From Gordionus sp. m RMFG-2023 (Eukaryota; Nematomorpha; Gordioida; Chordodea; Parachordodidae): a stretch of 64,000 nucleotides of DNA. The notes under the pieces are model-generated. The model was given only the letters and a program-made list of their open reading frames with translations. It ran no database searches and was not told the origin of the DNA. How positions within the stretch are numbered: position 1 is the first letter of the stretch; every line of letters starts with the position of its first letter. Both the position numbers and the translations under genes were made by a program. The stretch covers positions 65,511,561-65,575,560 of the forward strand of contig NC_088775.1 of the NCBI RefSeq assembly GCF_954871325.1. Direction: 5' to 3'. Positions 36,272 to 46,443 of this stretch are shown here, in pieces.

Positions 36272-36724
36272 CAGAAATCTACAGGCCGGCCCGACCCTAA
36301 GCCCGGCCTGGGTACACGGGTCGGGCCGTATTTTTTTATGCTCGGGTCGGGGTTCCTAAAAAAAATTTTTTTAAATTCGGGCCAGGTCTGAAAATATAAA
36401 ACCTTGTAGTGTTGTTAAACGGCTCATTTTGAGCCGATTTTTAAAAACGGCTAACTCCATATTGTAGCCTGAAAAATATAGCCTAAGCCTTGAGATTTCG
36501 CTAATAGATGTCCAAACCTTTGTTCCTTCTACAAACAAAATCTTCAGGCTTGAGTTAAATTATTCTGGATGAAATAGTGAGTTAGCCGTTTTTAAAAATC
36601 GGCTCAAAACGAGCCGTTTAACAACACTAAAACCTTGGCAGGTCCAAAAAATTCTTTTTAAAAAAATCCAGGTGTGCTGAAATTTTTTTAAAAAAAAACA
36701 ATATGGTACCTCTGCAGGTCACTG
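36272..36724. mobile_element. hAT MITE family A, copy 4, split by a family B MITE
   Basis: Left edge CAGAAATCTACAGG; right edge, on the minus strand, CAGTGACCTGCAGA. The flanks carry a perfect 8-bp duplication, ATATAACT (36264-36271 and 36725-36732). GC-rich CCGGCCCGACCC and GGTCGGGCCG words lie near the left end. The original element was about 222 bp; the rest is a nested family B MITE at 36407-36629 with its own duplication. It lies in the carbonic anhydrase intron, so it does not interrupt coding sequence. Confidence 0.92.
36407..36629. mobile_element. Palindromic hAT MITE family B, copy 1 (8-bp TSD)
   Basis: A 223-bp element starting TAGTGTTGTTAAACGGCTC and ending GAGCCGTTTAACAACACTA, flanked by the perfect 8-bp repeat AAACCTTG (36399-36406 and 36630-36637). 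The terminal inverted repeat of about 50 bp itself contains a small palindrome, CGGCTCATTTTGAGCCG. The complementarity continues more weakly to the centre, so the whole element can fold as one hairpin. It is inserted into a family A MITE and is thus the younger of the two. Confidence 0.97.
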
Positions 36725-36904
36725 ATATAACTAAATTTATTGGTAATCTCAAGTATACTACAATAATATATTTACTTCTTATTTTGCAAACGTTTTTTAA
36801 TTTTGTTATAATTATATATATTTTGAAATATATTCACTGTCATGTTCACAAAATGGATATTATATGCTATATATCTTATTTGGGGTTTAATTGGTACCAA
36901 TATT

Positions 36905-37150
36905 TATTCTCATTTTTATTTCCTTAACTAGGCCACCATCTAATTGAAATATAGATCCTAAGTGTTCAAAACTATCCATGCTTTTCATCTGGCATCTATC
37001 CATGCCAATAGTGGCTTTATTCTCAATGACATCGAAAAACCTCGTGTACATCATGATTTTCTTATTTATCCTTAACCATATTGTATATAACCTTTATTTT
37101 TTAAGATGGGGACTAGAAAAATATTCCTCCACTCGTCTGGTAATCTCCAG
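36905..37150 (-). pseudogene. Worn LINE reverse transcriptase fragment
   Basis: On the minus strand PDEWRNIFLVPILKNKGY (near 37130) resembles the W...ILVPI.K.KGD segment of RTE-like LINE reverse transcriptases. Weaker fragments follow (IGMDRCQMKSMDSFEHL, compare GFMPGRSTMDAI). The reading frame is broken in several places. It lies in the carbonic anhydrase intron. Confidence 0.55.
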
Positions 37151-37155
37151 TATCC

Positions 37156-37219
37156 ATTACCTTTTTCATCAAACCTGCAAGGTCTTATCTATTACCTTTT
37201 TATCAAACCTGCAAGGTCT
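37156..37219. repeat. 35-bp unit in two tandem copies
   Basis: The unit around ATTACCTTTTTCATCAAACC and CTGCAAGGTCT is repeated at 37156 and 37191 with one or two differences. Confidence 0.85.
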
Positions 37220-37221
37220 AT

Positions 37222-37820
37222 ATTCTACCTATAGATTTGAAATCTTTTATTGCAGTGTTATCACATCTCATCGCTTTTTGTACACTTTTTTACTGTTGAA
37301 TATACTCATGATTGTAATAATAAAATTTAAAAAAAACTTCACCATGTGTAATTGGCTGACCTAAATGCCATTGTTTTATTTTTTTTTAGAATATGAATAT
37401 AAATCTAAGAATAATATCAATTGTATTGTTTGCAGAAATAAGTACTAATATAATCTAAAAAAACTACACAAGAATTTTTAGTTAGGGTAAGCGAGGGGGG
37501 GGCATGGGAAATGGGTTAAATTTTTTAACAATTTGTTTATTTTATCAAAAAGGTAAGCAAACCTTTAAAATTAATAAAATATAATAATTAATATTATATT
37601 GTTCCATAAAATAATAAATTTTTTTCGTTTATAAATGACTCGCCTATGGGAATTTTGATGGTATTTTTGATTTCCCATAGTTACATTTATTTTTTTAAAT
37701 ATATAACATCTCTTCATCTCCGTGAAAGTTGGCTGAACAATTGGAAACACTAATTCTAAAATTTATGCCAATATTTGGTGCTTTTGGACCTCAGTTACGA
37801 CATTGCCTTATAAATTTATT
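37222..37820. other. Intronic AT-rich stretch
   Basis: Nothing supportable beyond plain intron sequence. The open frame at 36978-37364 on the plus strand runs antisense to a LINE relic and is not a gene. Confidence 0.5.
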
Positions 37821-37829
37821 GAACCTCAT

Positions 37830-38052
37830 TACTGTTGTTAAACGGCTCGTTTTGAGCCGATTTTTTAAAATGGCTATCTCAACATTTTACCCAGGATAAT
37901 ATTGCCTAAGCCTCGAGATTTCGATATTATATGTTTAGACCTTTGTTCCTTCTATGAGCAAAATCTTCAGCCTTGCGTAATATTTTTCTAAATGAAATAT
38001 TGAGTTAGCTGCTTTTTAAAATCGGCTCGAAAAGAGCCGTTTAACAACACTA
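37830..38052. mobile_element. Palindromic hAT MITE family B, copy 2 (8-bp TSD)
   Basis: Also 223 bp, beginning TACTGTTGTTAAACGGCTC and ending GAGCCGTTTAACAACACTA. It is flanked by the perfect 8-bp duplication AACCTCAT (37822-37829 and 38053-38060). The same internal words (CAAAATCTTCAG, CCTTTGTTCCTTCTA) as copy 1 occur in the same order. It has no coding capacity and sits in the carbonic anhydrase intron 1.4 kb from copy 1. Confidence 0.97.
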
Positions 38053-38117
38053 AACCTCATAGTCTCTCAATGTATGGATCATCTATCGGTGGATCACCTC
38101 ATATTGTTTCAAAATTT

Positions 38118-38218
38118 TGCAATAACATATAGGAGAACTTGCACAAATTCTGCAATAACATATAGGAGACCTTGCACAAATTCATGCAATAACATATAGG
38201 AGACCTTGCACAAATTCA
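38118..38218. repeat. 34-bp unit in three tandem copies
   Basis: Units starting TGCAATAACATATAGGAGA at 38118, 38151 and 38185, nearly identical. Confidence 0.93.
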
Positions 38219-38224
38219 TGCGAA

Positions 38225-39395
38225 TCCTGATGAACTACCAAAACAGCTATTATTCCTTATTTTAAATTTTTTTTACCCAACTTATATAAGGATTTGGATG
38301 TTCCACTTTCTCAATTATCAAGATTTATTGGTCCTAAGAGAAAGTTTAAACAATTATAAATCAACCTATAACTAAGATCTAGGGATTTTAAATAGAAATT
38401 AGCATCCTTACCTACTAAAATAGGTAGACTTCGTTTCATTCCTCTTTCATTTATTTGCCTAGCTTCATGAGCATATAACAAAACAACTCATTCCTCTACC
38501 AGATCCTCTCTATGTCCTTGCTTTAGGATAATGTCGTGATCCATAAGCCTTTATTGAACTTTTAATTGATGTATTACCAGGTAATACATTGTAGATCGCC
38601 CATCCCAATGATATCTCTTTACTAGAGGCTTGGTTCAAAATAAAAAAATTCATCATCACTGACTAGTTAAGGATGTTTTAATCGATGAAGAATTAAGAAT
38701 TGCTATGGACTTTCGCTTATGATACGATATCACACGGCCACAAGTTTTCTAAACGTTCCATACTAATAGGTAAGTAGTCATTGCCTCTATTTCTATCATA
38801 TTTTACGACATCGAACAATAAATACATTAATGACGAAAACTCTGGATAAAGCTGACTTTCTAATTCAGTCTTTCACTTCTAAATAACCTCGTCCAAATGG
38901 GATCACTACAAGTTCCTGGCTTAGAGGTAGGTCATTCATTTGCGATTATTTATGTGTTGCCAGATTTCCTTTCAAATTAAATATGTATCTTATCGACTCA
39001 ACCGAGAACCTCAAGAATCGATAAATACATATTCAGAAATATGATCAGGATTCATATTGACACCTTTTATTTCTAATATATTAGGATACCTTGATCCCAA
39101 ATTTGAATGCTTTTTAAAATAATAGGTTTAAAACTTAAAATTCTGTCAAATGACACTAATCATATTTTTATTTGAAACAATATTTTATATTGAAAAATTC
39201 AGAGGTAACTTCATATGTATTCGGAATACATTTCCTCTACCTTTTTAACAGAAATAGAAGTAGAAAAGTAAGGATTTGCTTTCTTTTCTTCTTCTCTATC
39301 ATGCTAATTTCAAAATTAGTTGGGGTCTTTCTCTAATAGAGCTCGGCATTGGGCCATATCAACAACAATTTTATTATCTAATATGTATTTGCGGA
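38225..39395. other. Intronic stretch, base composition less AT-rich
   Basis: No intact frame or recognised domain. The composition is closer to that of coding relics than to the surrounding introns, and a LINE C-terminal relic lies directly at its end. It may therefore be the worn body of a minus-strand LINE, but I could not identify a diagnostic motif. Confidence 0.3.
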
Positions 39396-39399
39396 TTTG

Positions 39400-39600
39400 A
39401 AAAATTCAAGTAGTCGTGATCTGCCTCTAGTTCGTTAGCCTGTAACTACAAGATAGAGAACTACATTAGTTGAGCCAGTCCTTAACACATGTCCATACTA
39501 TCTCAGCCTATTTTCCTTTATCTTTTCCCTGACCAGTCCTAAGCCCGGTAGAGAAATGAGGAAGGTTTGCGTCAGGCTGGTAGCCGGCAGTAAAAATTTT
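39400..39600 (-). pseudogene. Worn LINE C-terminal tail
   Basis: On the minus strand near 39520 the peptide KENRLR-YGHVLRTG matches the R.RLRW.GHV.R motif found after the reverse transcriptase in RTE-like LINEs, also seen at 40.8 and 43.8 kb. The neighbouring plus-strand text GTTTGCGTCAGGCTGG at 39568 resembles another part of such elements. Broken by stops. Confidence 0.5.
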
Positions 39601-39931
39601 TACCGCCAAAAAATAACAAGTCCTAAATATTTTTCAAACAAGAAAGGAGGGGGGTTATATCAAAATAAAAAAATAAAAGCAAATTTTCGTCTAGTTGTAT
39701 TATAAAATGGCAAAATTTTACCCAATCATATTTTCTAATTATTTTTTAGGAAGGGGGGGGGGGCACTTCTAAATACTCTTTGCTTAAGATATTGACCTGG
39801 TTCTAAGTTATCATAGCTCTGGGTCTGATTGACAATTAAATTTTTTTACTTTAAATAATATCTAAATTATATCTAACCAACAAATCGATTGACGATATAC
39901 TAAGTAAATAAATTTAAAACAAAATATATAG

Positions 39932-40103
39932 GGCTAGCAGTATTGGGTGTACTATTCGAAATTGGTGATTATAATGCTGCATTTTCCGAAATATCTGAAA
40001 ATTTGGACTTGATTCCATACCATGGGGATAGTGTCACCTTACCGGCATTATCCTTGAAAAAAATGAGGGGAATGTTCCCTAAAAATATCCACGATTATTA
40101 TCG
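39932..40103 (+). CDS. Alpha-carbonic anhydrase, GLAVLGV exon
   Basis: A 172-bp exon reading GLAVLGVLFEIGDYNAAF...LDLIPYHGDSVTLPAL...NIHDYYR. GLAVLGV and the closing YYR(Y) are family signatures. It joins the previous exon in phase 1 (AMNDPEG then LAVLGV), with the acceptor TATATAG at 39925-39931. The donor GTAAAA at 40104 leaves phase 2. Confidence 0.95.
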
Positions 40104-40545
40104 GTAAAATTGAATATATATTTTTCCTTAAAGTTATGTATATAAAAAAAAAATTTCACAGTGGTATTGTCTTTATAAAAAGTGCTAATTTTGATTATTT
40201 ATAAGACATTAAATAAATAATATATGTTTCAATTCTATAACTAATTATATAATTAATTAATATCTTATTAATTGATACATATTAATTATAACATAATTAA
40301 TAATATAATTTATGCGGGTTTAATAAAAATTAAAGCATTTTTCTTGATATTTAAGATATTAAACTTACTTTTAACCCTTTATATCTTGGAATTTTTGCAA
40401 AAAAAATATATGCTTATTCACAGTATACATATATATTTTAACTATTTATTTTCATTCAAAAACATAAAATTTATAAACTTGACAGTGAATTACAGATATA
40501 ATAGAAAGTAAATATGCACAAATTTTATATACACATAATCCTAAT
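40104..40545. other. Intronic AT-rich stretch
   Basis: Start of the last carbonic anhydrase intron, up to the LINE insertion. No feature seen; the open frame at 40272-40511 is low-complexity. Confidence 0.5.
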
Positions 40546-40588
40546 AAAATTAGGAATCTTCTTCTCCGTTTTATGGCGATTTCCAGGT

Positions 40589-40840
40589 TTACCCGGGTAG
40601 GCCAGTTTTTCCTCTGATTTTTCTTTTCCATTTTTGACGGTCCTGAGCATCAATATTTGTAAGATTCATGCTTCTAATATCCGCCGCTATCACATTTGTC
40701 CACGTCATCTTGGGTCTTCCTCTAGGTCTTGATTCTCCTACTTCCATCATTGTGCATCTCTTTACCCAGTCATCTTTTGTCATACGTTCCACATGCCCAA
40801 ACCATCTTAGTCTATTTCGTCGCATTACCATTCCAATCAT
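40589..40840 (-). pseudogene. LINE ORF2 C-terminal tail
   Basis: An open stretch with RRNRLRWFGHVERMTKDDWV, then RPRGRPKMTW, and NIDAQDRQKWKRKI. This is the post-RT region common to RTE/CFDP2-like LINE proteins. Upstream on the same strand a stop-interrupted segment (ERKTSKELRAR) continues the match to about 40980. Confidence 0.85.
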
Positions 40841-41133
40841 TTCTATACCCTATCTTGCTCGCAATTCCTTGCTAGTTTTTCTCTCTCTCATAGATACCCC
40901 ACACATCTATCTAATCATCCTTATCTCTGTTCTTTTTAATTTGGCTTCGTGATTGCCCATATTTCGTTTTCAAACATTTAACACTTACCACATCCTGCCT
41001 CTGCTATCTGCTTTGCAATTCGGACCACATTTCCCATTCCTTCCGCTCATTTCATTTCTTTAGCAAACTCCTGTCTTTTTTCTTTTTGCGCCTTCGCTAT
41101 TAATTTCTTTTAGCCATCTTGTAAATATCGTTA

Positions 41134-41646
41134 TCAATATTTTTTTTTGCTGTTATACCATTCTTCGAAGCACCTTCGTTTCTCATCCACAGCCTTCGCT
41201 ACCTCCTGGTTCCACCACCAACTCTCCTTATGTCTAGGCGGCTCTTTTGTCCATCCACATACCTCCTCGGTTGTCATCACCCAGGTTTTCTTCATGGCTT
41301 CCCACTTGTCATTTACCCCAGATGCTTGTGCCACCTCCGCCTCCCTAATCTCCAATGTCATACTGAATTGATGTCTAGCACTCGCCTCCTTCAATTTCCA
41401 AACCTTCAGCCTTGGCACAAACTTTCTTTTAGTGACCCTGGCACCTTTAAGAGTGAGATCTCCTACAACTAGTCGATGCTGATTTATACATTCCTCTCCC
41501 GATATCACTTTCACATTTTTTACTATACATCGGTAACATCTCCTTAATAACAAGTAATCCACTGCACATTTGGTACTACCCGACTTATAAGTCACCAGCT
41601 TCTCGGATTCTTTCTTAAACATTGTATTACAGACAATCATATCCAT
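41134..41646 (-). pseudogene. LINE ORF2 endonuclease end and linker
   Basis: A 170-codon frame with YKSGSTKCAVDYLLLRR, where D belongs to the endonuclease-exonuclease-phosphatase fold, and CINQHRLVVGDL, which resembles the catalytic SDH/QHRLV motif of these enzymes. It is followed by the linker (ESWWWNQEV, CFEEWYNSKKKY) that normally precedes the reverse transcriptase. It is out of frame with the upstream endonuclease part. Confidence 0.85.
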
Positions 41647-41794
41647 AGTATCACTAAAATCTTCTCTCCTTCCAAATTTTTCATGCCGTAACTGAACCCT
41701 CCATGTACTCCTTCATAACCCTCGCTACTCGCTCCCGCATGTCCATTCAGATCACCAGCCAGGATTATTCCCACTTCATTTGCCGGTCTCGATG

Positions 41795-42367
41795 TCACCC
41801 CCAATAGACTGTCCCAAAATATATCTTTCTTTCTTCACTTCTTCCAACCTGAGGAACATATGCCGAGATAATATTATATAGCTTTCTACCAAAAATCATC
41901 TTGATAACCATTATCTGGTTATCTAGCCTTCTTTCGACTACTTTGTCTACCAATTTCTCCGCAACCAATACCCCAACTCCAGCCTTACCATCATTACCTC
42001 CTTGCCAAAAGAATATATATTTTTCGCTAGTCTTGCCAATCATTCTGGTCCCTTTTCCTTTCCATCTAGTCTCCTGTATGCAGCACACATCTATATGCCT
42101 TCTGTGCAATACATCGACGACTTCTCCCGCTCTTCCCATCATACTCCCAACATTCCATGTCGCGACCCTAACTCGATCCCCCGTAGACTGGTTTCTCCAC
42201 TTATTATCAGGTCGTTTATGGCCGTTATAAGTTTCATTATCATGAATCGTGGTTCCACCGTGTTTCCCATCCTTCTTTTTATCGTAGACGGATAAGGAGG
42301 CCCACGGGGTACTTTGGGCTGTACCCCGCTCATGCTTTGTTGTAACCATAGGGAAATTTTGTAGCAA
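41795..42367 (-). pseudogene. LINE ORF2 endonuclease domain
   Basis: A 190-codon frame starting inside the leader. The endonuclease begins at VATWNVGSMMGRAGEVVDVL, with CCIQETRWKG, GGNDGKAGVGVLVAEK and NIISAYVPQVG in the usual order: the N of TWN, the E of QETRW and the Y of AYVPQ are catalytic or structural residues of the APE-like fold. Similar proteins are annotated in databases as craniofacial development protein 2-like. A frameshift near 41800 separates it from the linker frame. Confidence 0.9.
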
Positions 42368-42956
42368 GGTTTTTACAATCGGATGCCTTTCCTGACATCA
42401 ACCTCTTTAAGTGGTTTTTACACCCCGTCGAGGAGACGGTGATCCTATTCTAGACCCAGATCACAGGGAACCTTTTAGACATCCATTAGCTGCCAAAAGA
42501 CGTTGCCACTCCCCCGCCACGATGAGGCTGAAGGTAGGATTTTTATTTCAATTTAATTATTTTTTTGTATTATGCTTAAAAAACAAAAAAAACTTAAAAG
42601 TAATGTACGGAAAAGGCTATAGAATTATATACGTTAAATTTTATTTATTTTAAATCCTAATAATATATTTTTTTAAATGAACACATTAATTAAAATTAAA
42701 AAGTGATACCCACAACTTTAACTATATTAGGCTTTGATTCAGTGATAAATGCTGAACCAACCACTATGATATAAAGGGTTAATCTAAAAAAAATTATTAT
42801 ATATTAAAAATAGATTGTAGGCTTTAGATTTATTTTAAAATATTGCGTAAATAAAGATAATTTGTGGAAAACTATTTATATATTAAAGGTGTAATTGTCA
42901 ATATTTACTACAAATATGATATTTTATAACATATATTCAAAAAATTATTATAATAG

Positions 42957-43248
42957 TTACAGAGGTTCACTAACCAGCCCGGATTGTAACGAGGTCGTCA
43001 TATGGACGATATTCGCTGATACAGTTACAATATCTCAAGAACAAATGGACACTTTTAGAAGTTTAAAAACGACCAAAAAATTTGCCAAATTTCACGAGGA
43101 TTTAGTCAATAACTTCAGGCCCACCCAACTATTGAATAACAGAATCATAACAACTTCCATAAGGCAAAGTCTTAATTATCCTCCGCCTTTAGACATCGAT
43201 GAAAACCCTAAGAATGTACCTGATAATGAATACCAACAACCTACATGA
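42957..43248 (+). CDS. Alpha-carbonic anhydrase, C-terminal exon
   Basis: The last exon reads YRGSLTSPDCNEVVIWTIF, then VTISQEQMDTFRSL and FRPTQLLNNR, ending at a TGA (43246-43248). GSLT-SP..E...W is the family signature; the Thr of SLTSP corresponds to Thr199 of CA2, which orients the zinc-bound hydroxide, and Thr200 is replaced by Ser. The Cys in SPDCNE is the likely disulphide partner of FCDGS. The tail after LNNR is about 43 residues and polar, without a hydrophobic C-terminal segment, so a soluble secreted enzyme is more likely than a GPI- or membrane-anchored one. Acceptor ATAATAG at 42950-42956; phase 2 joins with the previous exon. Confidence 0.95.
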
Positions 43249-43298
43249 AAAGGAAAAATTATTTTTCCCTAAATCATACTGTCGATACCAATTAGTTT

Positions 43299-43304
43299 AA
43301 TAAA
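43299..43304 (+). promoter_or_regulatory. Probable poly(A) signal of the carbonic anhydrase gene
   Basis: AATAAA 51 bases after the TGA stop, followed by a T-rich stretch. In DNA this AT-rich the motif is common by chance; position is the main argument. Confidence 0.5.
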
Positions 43305-43734
43305 TGTAGCTTGAAATGGAATAATAATTATGATTTTTTACTGATAGCCTATTTAATACATATTAATCTAAATGTATACTTATCGCTATGCATATTATAA
43401 GGACACCGATTTGAAACTAACGTATCGTAATAAATAGGAATTATGTAGGATAACATGTGTGAATATCTGGTTAACAGCGATCTTGTTTTTAGTGTTCCAT
43501 AACCTGCATACGACGAGATTAATAAAAAATATTATTGGTGAGATCTTATAAGACCAAATCTTTTTAAATCTAGATTGGGTCTATTAGGATTATTATAATT
43601 TATTTTTTCCTCTTTAGCTTTTACCTATTATGGTGGGTGGTAAGCTCCTTCAATATCTCTCTCCACTTTATGTTATTCATACTATCTCTTTTATCTAATT
43701 TATACTTCTTCATATTGGCTCTAACTTTATGGCC

Positions 43735-44187
43735 CTATTGAAGTTTTGGCCTTCCTCTTTTACGTTTACCCATCACTTCCAAACCTTCAACCTTATTTCC
43801 TATGTAGTTAATAGGCCTTCTCATTGAATGCCCATACCACCTAAGTTTGTTTACCATTATCTTAGTCTTAATGGGCACTACCTTTAAACTTCCTAGTATT
43901 CTTGTACTGCGCACTTTATCCTTTCTTGTTACCCCTGCAATCATCCTCAGAATTCTCATTTCCATAGTTTGTAAACTTCTCTCTTCTGATTCTTTGGTTG
44001 GCCATGTTTCCGAACTATATAGAATAGTTGGTTGTACTATGGAACTGTAAATTTTTCCCTTCAATTTTTGTGGGATTCTTTTGTCAAATAGCACTCCAAA
44101 TAAAGATCTCCACTTTAACCACCCTTGATTAATTTTACTCTTTATCTCTTTCTCTATTGTGCCGTTTATTTGTATAGTGGAGACCAA
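43735..44187 (-). pseudogene. LINE RT thumb and C-terminal region
   Basis: A 150-codon frame: INQGWLKWRSLFGVLFDKRI, PQKLKGKIYSSIVQPTILYS and SSETWPTKE, then LRMIAGVTRKDKVR and KLRWYGHSMRRP. This order follows the reverse transcriptase in RTE/L2-like LINEs (K.K.Y....P..LYG.E.W). It is one frame off from the catalytic piece upstream. Confidence 0.88.
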
Positions 44188-44250
44188 ATATTTGCAGCTT
44201 TCAATTGCCGATATCTGCCATTCATTTATATCAATGCTCTCTGTTTCATC

Positions 44251-44553
44251 TCATCCTATCACCATATACTCCATCTTTTCTTTATTTACTTTTATCCCGT
44301 GCTTTTCTAGGATATTTATCCAACTCACTAATATTTCTTTCATTTCATCCTTAGATTCGGCAAGTATCACAATATCATCTGCAAATATCATATTCCAAGG
44401 GACTGTTTGAGGTATAGACTGTGCTAATACATCTATTACTGTAATGAAGAGAAGTGAGCTGAGAGTCGACCCTTGATGAACTCCTTCGGCTATTGTGAAG
44501 CCTGCTGAAGTACCTGTTGTGCTACGGACCATTGTTGTATGGACCATATACAT
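44251..44553 (-). pseudogene. LINE reverse transcriptase catalytic segment
   Basis: About 100 codons containing EGVHQGSTLSSLLF (motif 4/B) and NMIFADDIVILAESKDEM (motif 5/C; the two Asp bind the catalytic metal), then LEKHGIKVNKEKMEYMV (motif D/E). Residues upstream to about 44870 continue the domain but are stop-interrupted. Confidence 0.9.
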
Positions 44554-44879
44554 ATCCTGTATTATTCTTATATATTTTTCGGGAATTTTTTTATGCCATA
44601 GCGCCCATCAGATAAGTTTTCTTGGGATTCTATCGAAGGCCTTTTCTAGATCGAGAAAGACCATGTGTAGCTTTTTGTTCTTTTCCCTGTATTTTCACTC
44701 AATGGATAGCATCAGTTGTTGATCTTCCAGGCATAAAGCCAAACTGAGTCTCCTATTTCGATTATGTCTCTTAACCTTTTTTCTATTATTTTTTCGTAGA
44801 GTTTAAGACAGTGGACATTAGTTTTATGCCCCTGTAATTTTGACAATTGTGTGGATCCCCTTTATTTTTGAAGTATTAT

Positions 44880-46440
44880 AATTTATGGCATTAAAAATCT
44901 ATTCAAAATTTTATAAAATAATCAAATCAGCAGAGTTGATAAAGTATCTAAATACAAAAATGTGGTAATGTTTAGATACAAAAATTGGTATTTGTAACTA
45001 GATAAAAAGCATCGGTATCTCGATATTATTTTAGATGAATAGGTATTTTAGATACATTATAGGTACATTTTGATATACTTTTATGTTTTTTATATTAAAA
45101 ATAATAATATTTTTTGGAATTTATTTCATTACAAAAACAAACCAGATAAATTATATTTTACACAAAGGATGACGATAACATGGCAATTTTAAATTTTAGG
45201 TGATGGTCTATTAAAGTTTCCAACTGATTGTAAACACTTTTGAAAAATGATGGAATAATTTAATTCAGACTTTCAGCACCCCCCCCCCTAGAGGATATAA
45301 ATTGAAACTTTTGAATAATTTTAAATGAATGTCAGGATTTCAGTACATTTAAATATTATCTCAGCATAAAGTTGTCTTGTTATTCATAACCCACCGCCTG
45401 TCAAATGCCTCGGTAGAAAGATTTTTTAGTACGAATAAAAATGTTTTTTACAGATTAACGGGGGTGCCTTAATGATAAAAATTTTAAGAATGTTTCATTA
45501 TTATAATCTAAAAATTATTTAAATTATTATTTATCTATTAATTATCTATTTTGCATGTATGTGCGGTATCAATTCAATAAAAAATTTTTTAGCTCACTTC
45601 AAAATTTTAATTTTATCAATATATTATAAATTAGGCATTTTAATAAAAATGTAACTTACGGAACTATTATAAATTGATACATTTGCAAAAAGTTATATCT
45701 GTACGCAGGCACAATTAAGAATATATCTAGTTACATATATATTTCTTTAAACGATGTATCAATATCTAGATCTATTTGAAAAGTTCGGTAATTAAAAATT
45801 TGGTATATAAAGTTGAGATCATACGCTAATTGTGAAAGTTTTAATATTAAATAATAAATAATATTACTTTTAAGTCTATAATTTTAATCATATTCTTGCT
45901 TATCATTTATATATTTCAAACCAGAGCCTTGCGTGAACCTGAAACCAATCCGAATAAACTAATATCGATCGGACTCGGGAAGACATTTTTTTAGACGCGA
46001 TCGGGACAGCTTAATTCTTAGTTTTTATTAGGGCCGGACTTGATCTAATAAAAATTTTAACTTATTTTGTTGAAAAGCACCAAATTCTTTAACTGTCTAG
46101 TTAATAAATATTTTCTGCCATCCACCATAATGCAATAGAGTCATAAAGAAATGCTGGGGAGGGGGTTTAAATCTAAATTTAATAAGCAAACCTATTATGG
46201 ACAGACATTTCAAAATTTTAATAAAATTCTTTTTTGTTAGATATTTTAATGCGTCCCACCAGTTACAAACTATGCCATTGTACTATTGTGCAACATTGTG
46301 CCTTAGTCATTATTATTAAATATACACTAAATTTTTAATGATTTTAGTATAGTTAGTAACAGTTATTCTAAGCCTTATGGTATGTATTAACCTATCATGA
46401 TGAGAAAGTTTATGATACTCTGTTGAGAATATGATGTTGT
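44880..46440. other. Gene-free AT-rich stretch
   Basis: No exon recognised. A GC-richer patch at about 45925-46040 begins CAGAGCCTTGCGTGAACC and may be a worn hAT MITE end; no partner end seen. A C-run lies at 45282. Confidence 0.45.
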
Positions 46441-46443
46441 CAA

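Larger units (their letters stand above)
40548..42540 (-). mobile_element. RTE-like LINE lacking its reverse transcriptase
   Basis: A non-LTR retrotransposon in antisense orientation within the last carbonic anhydrase intron. From its 5' end (about 42540) it has a leader with the GTCAGGAAAGGCATCCG word, an endonuclease domain (42367-41795), a linker (41646-41134) and the C-terminal RLRWFGHVERM tail (40840-40589), ending near a GAGAAGAAGATTCC tail. The roughly 400-residue reverse transcriptase expected between linker and tail is missing; the join lies near 40985. The remaining frames are fairly long, so the copy is not very old. It cannot move by itself. Confidence 0.88.
43563..44875 (-). mobile_element. 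5'-truncated RTE-like LINE with reverse transcriptase
   Basis: Antisense to the carbonic anhydrase, directly downstream of it. From the truncated 5' edge near 44875 the minus strand reads DPHNCQNYRGIKLMS (the RT start, compare C.NYRGI.L), then GFTIAEGVHQGSTLS and MIFADDIVILAESKD (the catalytic FADD box), then the C-terminal KLRWYGHSMRRP and KRKRGRPKLQ. The endonuclease is missing, as is usual for a 5'-truncated insertion. Its tail differs from that of the LINE at 40.5 kb, so it is a separate family or subfamily. Confidence 0.88.

Noticed and set aside
36703-37364. Two hydrophobic plus-strand frames suggestive of membrane proteins
   Set aside because: T-rich sequence gives hydrophobic codons by default, and the second frame lies antisense to a LINE relic in the carbonic anhydrase intron.
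40668-42653. Plus-strand open frames across 40.6-42.7 kb
   Set aside because: They are antisense shadows of the minus-strand LINE; the minus strand has endonuclease and tail motifs, the plus strand has none.
43847-44722. Plus-strand frames opposite the second LINE
   Set aside because: Shadows of the minus-strand reverse transcriptase reading.
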